Shown one piece after another: positions 25,519 to 34,114 of a DNA stretch of 64,000 nucleotides. Positions within the stretch are counted from its first letter, which is position 1. Each line of letters begins with the position of its first letter. The notes below the pieces were generated by a model. That model did no database searches. It was not told where the DNA came from and saw only the letters and a program-made list of their open reading frames with translations. This stretch comes from Meandrina meandrites (lineage: Eukaryota > Cnidaria > Anthozoa > Scleractinia > Meandrinidae). A program made the translations under genes and the position numbers. The DNA is taken from the NCBI GenBank assembly GCA_963693305.1, contig OY855908.1, forward strand, positions 2,773,501 through 2,837,500, given 5' to 3'.

Positions 25519-25555
25519 TTCTAAATAATAAAAATTAAAAAATATTTTTCCATAT

Positions 25556-25561
25556 TATATA
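25556..25561 (+). promoter_or_regulatory. TATATA box 2 nt before the PolB start
   Basis: TATATA ends two bases before ATG 25564, in a very AT-rich leader. It is the first of a series of such boxes placed against start codons in this element. Confidence 0.5.
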
Positions 25562-25563
25562 CG

Positions 25564-28500
25564 ATGGACAGCATAGACCTCAGATCATTGGAAGAAGAGC
25601 TTGCAAATCTTGATCCCGAGGATTTGCGGTTTTTATCAAAATTTATTGCAGAATATTCGCCCACAATTCAAAGAAAAATAAATACTCTGCTGGAAGAACC
25701 AATCCCAGAAGGGGTAAATAAAAAATTAAAAGCCCCATTAAAACCATCAAAACCAATACCAATACCACCGCCAAGAAACAGAAACAGAAACAGAAACAGA
25801 AAGCAAGAAACCCTTTTGGACATATTTGACCCTATCCGGCCGAACAGGGTGAAAACGGTGACAGATTATCAGAATGAGATTAAGGATCTGTACGAAGACA
25901 CGGAATATGCGGGGGTAGAAGAGACAAGCGGGAGACGTTACAAGAGGTGGCGAATGGTAGAGGGGCTGAATAAAGACCTCACACCAAGGTTTATGGAAAA
26001 GATAAGGGAGAACGTGGGAACATCGTTTTACATGAGGCACGTCTATTCGTATCTTCTTCAAAACATCGAAGACGGGACCAGGCTAACTTACTACAAAAAT
26101 AAAGGCTCCCCCTGGATGAAAACTTACGCAGACGCGGAGAATTGGATAAGGGAAATGGAGGCGGAGCGTCTAGATCCAGATAACATTGAAAGACCGGGTA
26201 CAAAGTGGGTTTTTGACTCCCATTTCACCGTCGATGTAAAGGTTGTGCTAGACCGCCAGCCCTTGATGGGAACAGGCCCATTACCAAACTGGCTACATAA
26301 CCTTGCAAGAGGAAATCACGCAATGGTGACGCTGGACACGTATAGAGATAACCTGTGTCTATGGCGCTGTATAGCCGTACACAGAGGAGCAAGACCGGAT
26401 CGCAGCACAGAAGCAGCACGAGACCTTGCCAAGAGTTTCTACAAACTCCGAAATATGCCATCAACTTGGGAGAAAACGTCAATAGATGAACTGGAAAAGG
26501 TGGAAATGCACCTGAACAAGGGCAAGGTTTTAGCAGATTGGCTGGGAATAAGGGTTTACATCCCGGAGTTGATAAATGAAAACGAAATCGAATTCGGGTT
26601 AGAAACGAGCCCCAGAATAGTGTGGCACCTAATGAGAAACCCGCCAATACAAATCAAAAACGTAATGACAATCGGCATTTACGGGGATCACGCGTTCCTG
26701 ATAAAAGACATCACGAAGCTTTCAAATGTTTATGAATGCAACCACTGTCACGCAAGATTCACAAAGGCATGCAATCTCCAACGTCACGCAGAAAGATGCA
26801 GCCAAGGCAAAACGGTGATCCACTGTCCGGGTGAAAAAGTAGAAGCACCGCAGACAGCGTACCAGAAAGCGTTCTATCCAAAACACCAAGCCTCAAAAGA
26901 ATCAATCCAGTGGCTGAGGTACGTGGAGAAAAACTGGCAATTCAAAATAGTGCACGCAATGTCGGGGCACGGGGGAGAACGCTGGATAGAGAAAAGGCCG
27001 GTAGACGGATACAACGACGAGAAAAAAGTGGTATTTCAGTATCATGGCTGTCGTTGGCACGGATGTCCAAAATGTTACCCAAATCGAGAACAAATAATCG
27101 AACACGGTGGCAAGACGGTAGAAGAGCTCTACCAAGCCACAAAAAGGCGCACAGCCCATCTGCGAAAGGTGGGATACAAAGTGATTGAATGTTGGTCATG
27201 TCAATGGCTCGTCCCAGGAGGAGCTGACAAACACGGTGAAGAGATACCAAAACCTCAAACAAAAAGTTATCCACACGCAATTCTGTACGATTTTGAGGCG
27301 TACGGAGATGGAAATCAACGAAAAGAGCCAACAAAACATCTGACGATTGAAAACAAGCATATACCGATCTCAGTGAGCATCGGCGACACGCTGGAAACCG
27401 TCATTACACAAGATGGAAAAAAAGTGCCGAAAGTTACCCACATCTGCGAAAGAAACCCCAAAGTATTAGTTCAAAAGTTCATGCAAGAGCTGGGGAGAAG
27501 GGAGAAAAACATCAGGAAGCAGGTAAGAACAGAATATATGCCAGCGGACGTGAACCTGATCCCCAAAGACCAAAGAAAAAAGATAGAAGAATGGTGCGAC
27601 CAGGTGCCCACACTGGGATTCAACTCCGGGTCATACGATCTAAACCTGATAAAGAATTACTTCGTGAAAGAGCTGGCGGACACGGCAAACAAAGTGAGAG
27701 TGGCGAAAAACGGCAGCAAAATAATGTTCTTACTCACAGACAGATTGCGATTTCTGGACATAATAAACTACTTAGGCCCAGGAACAAGCTACGAAAGATG
27801 GGTAAAGGCGTACGACTGCAAGGCAACAAAATCGTGGCTGCCATACGAATGGTTCGACCGCGAAGAAAAGCTGGATTACGAGGGCTTGCCGGAATACGAG
27901 CATTGGTACTCAAAGTTGAAAAAAGAGTATGTGCTGACGCGAAAACAATGGGAAGCCTGCAAACAGACGTTCAAAGAAAAAGGGATGAAAACGTTCAAAG
28001 ACTGGCTGGAATACTATAACAATCTGGATGTAGCACCGGGGCTGGAAGCGCTGGAAAAAATGAAAGCGTTCTACATAGAAAAGGGGATAGACATACTGAA
28101 AGACGCAGTCAGCATACCAGGGGTGAGTTTGCACTATCTTTTAAAAGGCGCAATAGAGCGCAAAGCGGAACTCTACGCCCCAAGAAAAGAAGCGTATGAG
28201 ATGTTAAAAGGGGCGGTGGTAGGCGGACCAAGTCTGGTTTTTACAAGATACCATGAGGCGGGCAAAACGCGGATAAGGTCGCATCAATATCCAGACAGCA
28301 AATTGTGTGAAAACATCCAGGGGTACGACGCCAACGCGCTGTATCTATCAACCATGCTGAACTATATGCCCTGCGGGAAAGAAAAAGTGGTGCACTACAC
28401 AGCCTATTCAAGAGAGCATCAAACAAACAATCCAGACCAGGCAAATTATTTAGATGGCGTAGATGGCTGGCAATTAGCGCAAGAAGCGGCAGACTTCACG

Positions 28501-29655
28501 CAAAGATTGAAACAAAAAAGCTGGTTCGGATACGCGGAAGTGGACATAGAAATCCCGGAGCATCTGCAACAAAAGTTCGAAGAGATGTGTCCATTCTTTC
28601 ACAAAAAAGTGGTACCGGCCAATGTGGTGCCAGAACACATGAAAAAATATCTGAAAGCAACGGGGAGAAAAGCGGTGGAGAGCAACAAAAAGCTGCTGGG
28701 AACATTGTCAGCGGAGAAGATATTGCTGTACGAGCCGCTACTGCAGTGGTACATAAACCACGGGGCAGAAATCAAAAGGGTGTATCGGACAATCGATTAC
28801 AAACCGAAAAAGATCTTCGAATGGTTCGTGAAAGAAGTCACAGAAGCGCGGCGAACGGGGGATGTGGACAAAAGCAAAGCGCTGCTGGCGGACATATTCA
28901 AACTGCTGGGAAACAGCGGGTATGGAAAGCTGATAGAAGCGCTGGAACGGCAAACAAATGTGATCTACACAAAGGATGAGAAAGTGGTAGACCGAGCATT
29001 AAGAAGCGCGTATTTCGAAGATCTAGATGAGATAGGGCAGGCGTATGAATTAGAAAGCCGGAAGCCGCGGATAACAATCAGAAGACCGTTTCAGATCGGA
29101 ATCGCGGTATATCAGCTGGCCAAGCTGCGGATGTTGCAATTTTATTACGACTTCTTGGACAGGTACTTGGACAGGAAAGATTTCGAGCTGATCCAGATGG
29201 ACACTGACAGCAACTACCTGGCGATCTCGGGAAAAAAGTTAGAAGACATCGTAAAGCCAGAGATGAAAGCGGAATTTGAAGAGCAAAAAAAGAATTGGCT
29301 GGCATGGGATAAGTGGAGCGGGAGAACACCGGGGCTGTTTAAAAAAGAATTTGAAGGGGAGCGGATGATCGCGCTGTGCTCCAAATGTTACTATACAGAA
29401 CATCAAATAGAAGATGGAGTGAAGCAGAAGCTAAGTACAAAAGGAATGTCGAAGAAGCAAAACGAAATAAACTGGCAACGTTTCAAAGCAGCATTGGGAG
29501 GAAGCAAAGACATGGCAACAAACAGGGGTTTCAGAATGCGAGACGGGAATATGGTAACATACGAGCAAGAAAAGCTGGGGTTGAGCGCGTATTACGACAA
29601 ACGCTGGGTACTGCCAGACGGAATACATACAGAACCAATTGAATACCATGTTTAA
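25564..29655 (+). CDS. Protein-primed family B DNA polymerase (Maverick pPolB), 1363 aa
   Basis: Replicates the element, by family knowledge using a protein primer. Exonuclease motifs: YDFEA (D576), GSYDLN (D692) and YYNNLD (D822). Polymerase motifs: A, GYDANALYL (D922); B, GNSGYGK (1116-1122); C, QMDTDS (D1213, D1215). Before these lies a Cys/His zinc finger of CCHC pattern (C392, C395, H408, C412). Residues about 250-385 look like an OTU-type cysteine protease: D262-N-L-C265 with H376 in YGDHAFL. This part occurs in some Maverick polymerases and is an inference here. The N-terminus has an Arg/Asn repeat near residues 75-82. All catalytic residues are present and the length is typical. The ATG follows a TATATA box and no upstream start competes. 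Confidence 0.96.
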   Translation: MDSIDLRSLEEELANLDPEDLRFLSKFIAEYSPTIQRKINTLLEEPIPEGVNKKLKAPLKPSKPIPIPPPRNRNRNRNRKQETLLDIFDPIRPNRVKTVTDYQNEIKDLYEDTEYAGVEETSGRRYKRWRMVEGLNKDLTPRFMEKIRENVGTSFYMRHVYSYLLQNIEDGTRLTYYKNKGSPWMKTYADAENWIREMEAERLDPDNIERPGTKWVFDSHFTVDVKVVLDRQPLMGTGPLPNWLHNLARGNHAMVTLDTYRDNLCLWRCIAVHRGARPDRSTEAARDLAKSFYKLRNMPSTWEKTSIDELEKVEMHLNKGKVLADWLGIRVYIPELINENEIEFGLETSPRIVWHLMRNPPIQIKNVMTIGIYGDHAFLIKDITKLSNVYECNHCHARFTKACNLQRHAERCSQGKTVIHCPGEKVEAPQTAYQKAFYPKHQASKESIQWLRYVEKNWQFKIVHAMSGHGGERWIEKRPVDGYNDEKKVVFQYHGCRWHGCPKCYPNREQIIEHGGKTVEELYQATKRRTAHLRKVGYKVIECWSCQWLVPGGADKHGEEIPKPQTKSYPHAILYDFEAYGDGNQRKEPTKHLTIENKHIPISVSIGDTLETVITQDGKKVPKVTHICERNPKVLVQKFMQELGRREKNIRKQVRTEYMPADVNLIPKDQRKKIEEWCDQVPTLGFNSGSYDLNLIKNYFVKELADTANKVRVAKNGSKIMFLLTDRLRFLDIINYLGPGTSYERWVKAYDCKATKSWLPYEWFDREEKLDYEGLPEYEHWYSKLKKEYVLTRKQWEACKQTFKEKGMKTFKDWLEYYNNLDVAPGLEALEKMKAFYIEKGIDILKDAVSIPGVSLHYLLKGAIERKAELYAPRKEAYEMLKGAVVGGPSLVFTRYHEAGKTRIRSHQYPDSKLCENIQGYDANALYLSTMLNYMPCGKEKVVHYTAYSREHQTNNPDQANYLDGVDGWQLAQEAADFTQRLKQKSWFGYAEVDIEIPEHLQQKFEEMCPFFHKKVVPANVVPEHMKKYLKATGRKAVESNKKLLGTLSAEKILLYEPLLQWYINHGAEIKRVYRTIDYKPKKIFEWFVKEVTEARRTGDVDKSKALLADIFKLLGNSGYGKLIEALERQTNVIYTKDEKVVDRALRSAYFEDLDEIGQAYELESRKPRITIRRPFQIGIAVYQLAKLRMLQFYYDFLDRYLDRKDFELIQMDTDSNYLAISGKKLEDIVKPEMKAEFEEQKKNWLAWDKWSGRTPGLFKKEFEGERMIALCSKCYYTEHQIEDGVKQKLSTKGMSKKQNEINWQRFKAALGGSKDMATNRGFRMRDGNMVTYEQEKLGLSAYYDKRWVLPDGIHTEPIEYHV

Positions 29656-29688
29656 GCGGGTACATCAACTTTGACGATAATCCACACC

Positions 29689-30678
29689 CTAGGTGACGTT
29701 AGCTGGAGGTAATTGTGTATTTGGCGGCACAACAAGCAGCTCTTCACGCACAAAACCACGCTTAGGACCACCGCGCAAATAGTAAAGAATTGGTTGTTTC
29801 GGTTTGATAAAAGCACGTTCAATATTGAAGATATCCAAGGACCAGATAGGATCAGTGGCTCTTTTTGTCCCACCTTCAAGCTCACCAGGTTCGTACAAAT
29901 ACCGAACCATAACGATGGAGGGGAGCTTTTTTTCGTTCAAACCAACGGGTCTCAAATATTTGGTTGACGGCTCCGCATAAACATTTTTTTTCTTGATTGC
30001 GGCAGCAGGTTTCATACCGATTAATCGAGTGACTTGGTTGTTCAGAGCAGAAACAACTTTGGAAAGCCTTTTTACCCACTCTGTAGATCGCTGACCCTCA
30101 GGCGAACGCATTTCAACCGCGTACTGGTGGCCAAACAAACGCTCAGCCAAGGTACGATTAAAACGTTCAACGATCGCTTGGTCTCTATGAATTTCAGGGT
30201 GACCACGTCTGATAGAAGTTTTGTGATTTTCCATTTCTTTTGTAACAGCGCCCATAAATTCACGCCCAGGATCAACTTGCAACAGTTCAGGCCATTTCAA
30301 AGGTCCACGTGTATAAATTGTCTTAAAAGCTTTGGCAACCTCATCAGAGTTTTTAGAAGTTAAAGGTTGAGCTTCTTTGAATCTGCTGGCAATGTCAACA
30401 ACGGTAAGCGCGTATTTGTAAGTGCTACGGCCTACTTTGTCATGTGGTAGAAAAAGAAGATCTGCCTGATGAACTTTGTTGGGTGTAGGCACGTCGAATT
30501 TTAGACGAGGAATGTAGCGCGGTGCGGGGAGGTAAATCTGCCAGAGCGCTTGTTTGAACAACCATTCTTTGGCAACAACTTCAGGAACCTTTGCAGCGAC
30601 CGCTAATTTTTTAATGGCAGAAATGCCTTTCCAGTAACCCTGCGGGCTGTAATAATGCCGCTCTAATTTTCTATCCAT
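29689..30678 (-). CDS. Maverick retroviral-type integrase (rve, DDE), 329 aa
   Basis: Joins element ends to host DNA and makes the short target duplication. The rve core is visible: D73 (HQADLLFLP), D136 (QVDPGREF) and E171 (DQAIVERFNRTL), giving D,D-34-E spacing. The N-terminal zinc H2C2 motif of retroviral integrases is not evident. The C-terminal part (WSLDIFNIERAF, then YYLRGGPKRGFVREEL) fits the small SH3-like end domain found in this family. It converges with PolB, leaving 33 bp between the stop codons. Its start lies back to back with the next + gene. Unlike most genes here it has no TATATA box at its start, only TAATTATTTAAATG. Confidence 0.95.
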   Translation of the reverse strand: MDRKLERHYYSPQGYWKGISAIKKLAVAAKVPEVVAKEWLFKQALWQIYLPAPRYIPRLKFDVPTPNKVHQADLLFLPHDKVGRSTYKYALTVVDIASRFKEAQPLTSKNSDEVAKAFKTIYTRGPLKWPELLQVDPGREFMGAVTKEMENHKTSIRRGHPEIHRDQAIVERFNRTLAERLFGHQYAVEMRSPEGQRSTEWVKRLSKVVSALNNQVTRLIGMKPAAAIKKKNVYAEPSTKYLRPVGLNEKKLPSIVMVRYLYEPGELEGGTKRATDPIWSLDIFNIERAFIKPKQPILYYLRGGPKRGFVREELLVVPPNTQLPPANVT

Positions 30679-30706
30679 TTAAATAATTATGCGCGATCAT
30701 ATATAC

Positions 30707-31267
30707 ATGGCTGGAAAAATGAGTTTGGGTAACCCTCACGAACCCTACCTTGAACAGCTTATCGAAATGTTGGTGAAAAAGCAGCCAGCGAACCGTGAAC
30801 AGCTAAAAGAAACGTTGATAAAACAGCAGGAAGCAAAAATAAAAGAAATCAAACCCGAAAAAGATCTTGACTTTTACTCATGGGAACCCCCACTGCCGGA
30901 TGAGCCCCGTGAAGAGATGAGACACCACCTCAAATTATGGTATTTAATTGCGGTACTAAAAAAAGTCGGCATTTCTGTAGATCAGGTCGGTGACAATATG
31001 GGGCTGACCTTTTTGGGTAATATCATTCACCAATTTAAGCGGCATCAGCAACTGAGTTGCTACCCCGGGTCGTGTAACTACGTTTGTTTTTTATACAACT
31101 ATTTTCAAAAGGTCGAATCAATCGATTGGCCGGCGAAAAATGCAATACTGCGAAAGCTCACGAAAAGATTGCCGAAGATGGTACAAACCGGAAATAAAGC
31201 CGAAAAAAGTTTCAACGAATGGTGGTTGGAGGCAAACACCCCACCATTAAACAGAAGTTGTCTTTGA
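30707..31267 (+). CDS. Unrecognised Maverick protein, 186 aa
   Basis: No family recognised. The frame opens at 30689, but the ATG at 30707 follows TATATA (30700-30705) directly and fits the element's start-site pattern; 30719 is a third option. The protein is charged (Lys/Glu-rich N-terminal helix, residues about 10-55), then has a compact middle with SCYPGSCNYVCFLYNYF and a Lys-rich helical end. There is no signal peptide or membrane segment. Placed beside the integrase and divergent from it, it may serve replication or integration, but this is only position-based. Its last 21 bp overlap the 3' end of the opposite-strand gene at 31247. It contains one of the 15-bp AGCAACTGAGTTGCT palindromes (31047-31061). 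Confidence 0.75.
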   Translation: MAGKMSLGNPHEPYLEQLIEMLVKKQPANREQLKETLIKQQEAKIKEIKPEKDLDFYSWEPPLPDEPREEMRHHLKLWYLIAVLKKVGISVDQVGDNMGLTFLGNIIHQFKRHQQLSCYPGSCNYVCFLYNYFQKVESIDWPAKNAILRKLTKRLPKMVQTGNKAEKSFNEWWLEANTPPLNRSCL

Positions 31268-31768
31268 TGTTCTTCTATCGACCTTTACCCCGCCGTCAGT
31301 GTGGTTTGAAAAACGCAGTTTTGTCTTTGCAGTAGTAAAGCTGTTGTACTTTTTGATAATATCTTGGTACTCACTGTCTGAGATTTGACCATCTTCAAGA
31401 GCGGTCGATATGAGAGAGTTGATTGAGCTCAGCGTAGCTTCAGCCAAAGTCTGTATTTTTTCGTGTTTTTTCGCTTTACGCAGGAAAAATTTGACGGTGA
31501 CGATGGAGGAGGTTGACACCAATGAAAACAAGGTGGCAGTTGCGATTAAAGGGGCACCAACAACAACGCCAACCACAGAAAGAGAAGCGGCCAGCCCCGA
31601 GCCTGTAAGAATGGTAGCAACTCCGCCTGTTAACGCACATACTGTTTGACACCGCGTGTGCCACCGTTTAAACTTGGCTGAGGTTTGGTAGTAATGCACC
31701 AACTGGTTTTCAAGATTTTTCTTTATCATTTCTATTTCATCCCGCCGGAATTTTGTTGCAGAATCCAT
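31247..31768 (-). CDS. Two-helix membrane protein, 173 aa, unknown function
   Basis: Residues about 45-110 hold two strongly hydrophobic segments (VCALTGGVATILTGSGL and SLSVVGVVVGAPLIATATLF), continuing to IVTVKFFL. They are flanked by an amphipathic N-terminal helix and a C-terminal charged helix. The layout (helix, two membrane segments, helix) recalls small 2TM proteins of the SLATT type, but this is shape only. TATATAAG (31771-31778) lies just before the ATG. It could be a virion membrane or membrane-disrupting protein, acting with the neighbouring PLA2 protein in entry; that is inference from neighbourhood. Confidence 0.75.
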   Translation of the reverse strand: MDSATKFRRDEIEMIKKNLENQLVHYYQTSAKFKRWHTRCQTVCALTGGVATILTGSGLAASLSVVGVVVGAPLIATATLFSLVSTSSIVTVKFFLRKAKKHEKIQTLAEATLSSINSLISTALEDGQISDSEYQDIIKKYNSFTTAKTKLRFSNHTDGGVKVDRRTSKTTSV

Positions 31769-31770
31769 TT

Positions 31771-31778
31771 CTTATATA
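31771..31778 (-). promoter_or_regulatory. TATATAAG box at the 2TM gene start
   Basis: On the minus strand TATATAAG ends two bases before the ATG at 31768. Same pattern as at 32656, 33232, 37204 and others. Confidence 0.55.
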
Positions 31779-31793
31779 TGTGTTAAAAATATT

Positions 31794-32651
31794 TTAGTCA
31801 CAATATTGGTTATGCCATTTCCCATTTTTATATACAATCTGATTACATGGCCCAGTTGTATTTTTAGGGTGTGTCCAAAACTTTTTGCTGAACAGACCGG
31901 TTTTTTTGTTGAAGGCACCTTTTGCGATAGCACCACTCCAATACTTTTTAAACAAATCCTTATCACCACCTGTGACAGCCATGATTGCAGCAGCCACATC
32001 TTGAGCCGGTTGAAAGCCTGGAATCTTTTCACCAATATTTTTATTGATCGTTTCACCGACACCCAATCCTACTTTTTGCTTCGAGCTGATTGCGTTGCGC
32101 GCCGCGGCGTGACCCCATTGCCGTTTATTTTTGGGAATGGCGTCAAGTGCCTTCACCATTTTTTTGTCTGCATCATGTTTACAGCCTTTCTCATTTTTCT
32201 TGCCTGCACAGACGGCATAATCAACATCATGCTGCATTGCAACTGCGTCCGTGGCGCCTGTGGGTTGCTGATAAATCTTCAAGATCTTTCCCGTCTTGGG
32301 GTCGTAAGAAAGCTGTTTTTCAAGGGGATTGTACGGCCCTGTATAGTTATGACCAGGAAGCGTCCACCCCTTTTTTGGCTTAGGCAGCTTGCCTATAGCT
32401 TTATGCAAATCAAAACCCCCACCACGTTGGTAAAGAGGGTTTGTTGGGTCATCTACCCGATTACCCGCATAAATTCTCATATCATAATTACCACCACTTT
32501 GTGTTTTATTAGAAACGAATCGTGTCTTGGTAATGCCACAACTTGCGCATTTTACTTTAAGCAGCCTTCTACCATTTTTTGTGGTAGTGTTTTTTTCGCT
32601 TCCCGGTACGTTGGGTGTGAAACGCTTTTCCTTCACACAGTATACCTCCAT
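31794..32651 (-). CDS. Tagged virion protein with parvovirus-type phospholipase A2 domain, 285 aa
   Basis: Residues 1-46 are the shared tag: VYCVKEKRFTPN, then GRRLLKVKCASCGITKTRF, resembling the DUF5679 zinc ribbon with three of four Cys. Residues about 100-165 carry the PLA2 signature: calcium loop YTGPYNPL (103-110) and catalytic HDVDY (H141, D142, Y145). This is the arrangement used in parvovirus VP1 and some adintovirus proteins to breach endosomal membranes. The rest is basic with amphipathic stretches. The frame opens upstream at 32687, but the ATG at 32651 is chosen for three reasons: it aligns with both paralogs, follows TATATAGG, and avoids overlap with the next gene. GG sites after the tag (residues 53-54) and at 77-79 may be processing sites. 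Confidence 0.88.
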   Translation of the reverse strand: MEVYCVKEKRFTPNVPGSEKNTTTKNGRRLLKVKCASCGITKTRFVSNKTQSGGNYDMRIYAGNRVDDPTNPLYQRGGGFDLHKAIGKLPKPKKGWTLPGHNYTGPYNPLEKQLSYDPKTGKILKIYQQPTGATDAVAMQHDVDYAVCAGKKNEKGCKHDADKKMVKALDAIPKNKRQWGHAAARNAISSKQKVGLGVGETINKNIGEKIPGFQPAQDVAAAIMAVTGGDKDLFKKYWSGAIAKGAFNKKTGLFSKKFWTHPKNTTGPCNQIVYKNGKWHNQYCD

Positions 32652-32655
32652 CCTT

Positions 32656-32663
32656 CCTATATA
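32656..32663 (-). promoter_or_regulatory. TATATAGG box at the PLA2 gene start
   Basis: TATATAGG on the minus strand, 4 nt before the ATG at 32651; it supports this internal start over 32687. Confidence 0.55.
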
Positions 32664-32667
32664 ATAA

Positions 32668-33231
32668 TTATAAATTATGACACCCACCTTTCAACTTATT
32701 TCCCGGTATCATATCTTTTGGTCTTAATCTGTTTGAGGCTTTAGTCAACAAATCCCCAGACAAAGCATCAATTGTGTAATTAACAGCTTTTCTCGCGATT
32801 GGTTTGGCTTTATTGGCTAACTTCTTCTGATACTCTGGTTGTCTCAGAAACTCGCTTGCAAAGTATCTTCCTTGTTTCACACCTTGCTTTGCTAAATAAG
32901 GAACACCGTACTCAAAGAAAGCTTCAGCTGCTGTATTTCCAACTGTATCAAATACTCCACTTCCAAACATTCTTTTTTCAGCGCGTGCAAGTTCTTCTCT
33001 CTTCTTTTTGGGTAAACCCCTTCTGGTCCACTTAAATATCGGATCCAAAATATTACCTCCTTCTTGAGCAGCACCATTTTGTGTTTTATTAGAAACGAAT
33101 CTTGTCTTGGTAATGCCGCAGCTAGCACATTTTATTTTAAGCAGTCTTCTGCCGTTTTTTGCGGTTGTAATTTTTTCACTTCCCACCACATTGGGTGTGA
33201 AGCGCTTTTCTTTCACACAGTAAACATCCAT
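32668..33231 (-). CDS. Tagged virion protein 2, 187 aa, unknown function
   Basis: The first 50 residues are almost the same as in the PLA2 gene and the gene at 33261 (VYCVKEKRFTPNVVGSEK, CASCGITKTRF). After QEGGN (56-60) the rest is unique: basic, helical, with KKKREELARAEKRMFG and a hydrophobic AAEAFFEYGVPYLA stretch. The C-terminus reads KLKGGCHNL. MFGS|G (88-92) and LKGG|C near the end both fit the adenovirus-protease consensus, so cleavage during maturation is likely if this is a capsid component. The frame opens at 33255, but the ATG at 33231 follows TATATAGG (33232-33239). Confidence 0.82.
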   Translation of the reverse strand: MDVYCVKEKRFTPNVVGSEKITTAKNGRRLLKIKCASCGITKTRFVSNKTQNGAAQEGGNILDPIFKWTRRGLPKKKREELARAEKRMFGSGVFDTVGNTAAEAFFEYGVPYLAKQGVKQGRYFASEFLRQPEYQKKLANKAKPIARKAVNYTIDALSGDLLTKASNRLRPKDMIPGNKLKGGCHNL

Positions 33232-33239
33232 CCTATATA
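33232..33239 (-). promoter_or_regulatory. TATATAGG box at tagged gene 2
   Basis: Minus-strand TATATAGG directly abuts the ATG at 33231. Confidence 0.55.
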
Positions 33240-33260
33240 AATAAGCTAAATTCACTTTAA

Positions 33261-33590
33261 CTAACGGTTCTTCCTAAAATACTTTACGTTGTCTGTAACC
33301 CCTTTTAAAGCTTGGCTTCCGAGTATTTTGGCCGCTGCAGCGAAACTGGGGGCAGGGGTCACAAAGTTCGAGGCAACATACGCAATTTTATCAACAGTCG
33401 AAGGTCCCCTTCTCGACGACAACGCGCCGCCTTTTTTGTCTCCGTTCACTGGTATGAACCTTGTCTTGGTAATGCCGCAGCTTGCGCATTTTACTTTTAA
33501 CATTCTTCTATTGTTTTTTGTGGTAGTGATTTTTTCACTTCCCACCACATTGGGTGTGAAGCGCTTTTCTTTCACACAGTAAACCTTCAT
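33261..33590 (-). CDS. Tagged virion protein 3, 109 aa, unknown function
   Basis: Same N-terminal tag as its two neighbours (VYCVKEKRFTPNVVGSEK ... CASCGITKTRF), then GDKKGGALSSRRGPS and a short unique tail ending KYFRKNR with a small amphipathic segment. The tag makes up almost half the protein. The start follows TATAGAG (33591-33597). Lys/Arg content and the GG after the tag suggest a small core or packaging peptide, but no family is recognised beyond the tag. Confidence 0.78.
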   Translation of the reverse strand: MKVYCVKEKRFTPNVVGSEKITTTKNNRRMLKVKCASCGITKTRFIPVNGDKKGGALSSRRGPSTVDKIAYVASNFVTPAPSFAAAAKILGSQALKGVTDNVKYFRKNR

Positions 33591-33592
33591 CT

Positions 33593-34114
33593 CTATACTT
33601 TATGTGTAAAATAATCCTTCACCACAGCCTCGTTGGCGTGTGAATTTTCCGAAAACATGCTCAAAATATCACGAAACGACCGGCCTTTATTTCTTTCATT
33701 CAGAAACATGAGGCAGTAGTAGCCGCAGCGTACACTAGATTCCTCCTGAAGCTGGTTGTCATTCCGAAGAAAGGTCTGTTTACCTTCAAGAATCAACTCT
33801 ATTTCCCATTCTGCGGGTGGAGGTAAACCAAAAGAGTCGAAGTATTCAGTTCCATCCCAGCAGCATACCCAATGGGTACCTGGTCCTCCAAGATCATCCA
33901 TGTTGATTATACAGGGGGAGTGGTTTTTCACGTGGATCTCGTCTCTCGCAAATATTCCTTTGATGGGGATTTTCAAGTATCGGCACCATCGCTGCAAGTC
34001 ATAATCAGTTAAGGGGACATCAACGAAGGCGGGCTTTTTTTTGATCACCCCAAGAACCAATAAATGGTGGCGGGCGCATATATGGTGGAGGGTTGATGCG
34101 CATACCCTTTCCAC
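33593..34114 (-). CDS. Adenain-like (Ulp1/C5) maturation cysteine protease, 173 aa
   Basis: Cleaves virion precursor proteins in related viruses. Catalytic set seen: H81 in PGTHWVCCW, D93 in YFDSFG, Q123 in the oxyanion position and C130 in VRCGYYC. The core begins near residue 36 with LTDYDLQRWCRYL, as adenovirus proteases do, so the first 35 residues look extra. The only in-frame ATG upstream is at 34114, 95 bp inside the 3' part of the preceding gene. Translation may therefore begin at this overlapping ATG, by leaky scanning or after splicing. The gene abuts tagged protein 3 with 2 bp between them. Confidence 0.92.
   Translation of the reverse strand: MERVCASTLHHICARHHLLVLGVIKKKPAFVDVPLTDYDLQRWCRYLKIPIKGIFARDEIHVKNHSPCIINMDDLGGPGTHWVCCWDGTEYFDSFGLPPPAEWEIELILEGKQTFLRNDNQLQEESSVRCGYYCLMFLNERNKGRSFRDILSMFSENSHANEAVVKDYFTHKV

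Noticed and set aside
25747..29649. Long minus- and plus-strand frames inside the polymerase gene
   Set aside because: Shadows of the polymerase reading frame due to its A-rich codon use.
31806..32744. 312-codon + strand ORF opposite the PLA2 gene
   Set aside because: Antisense to a gene with clear PLA2 and tag motifs; its Cys/Phe/Ile-rich sequence is typical of a shadow frame.
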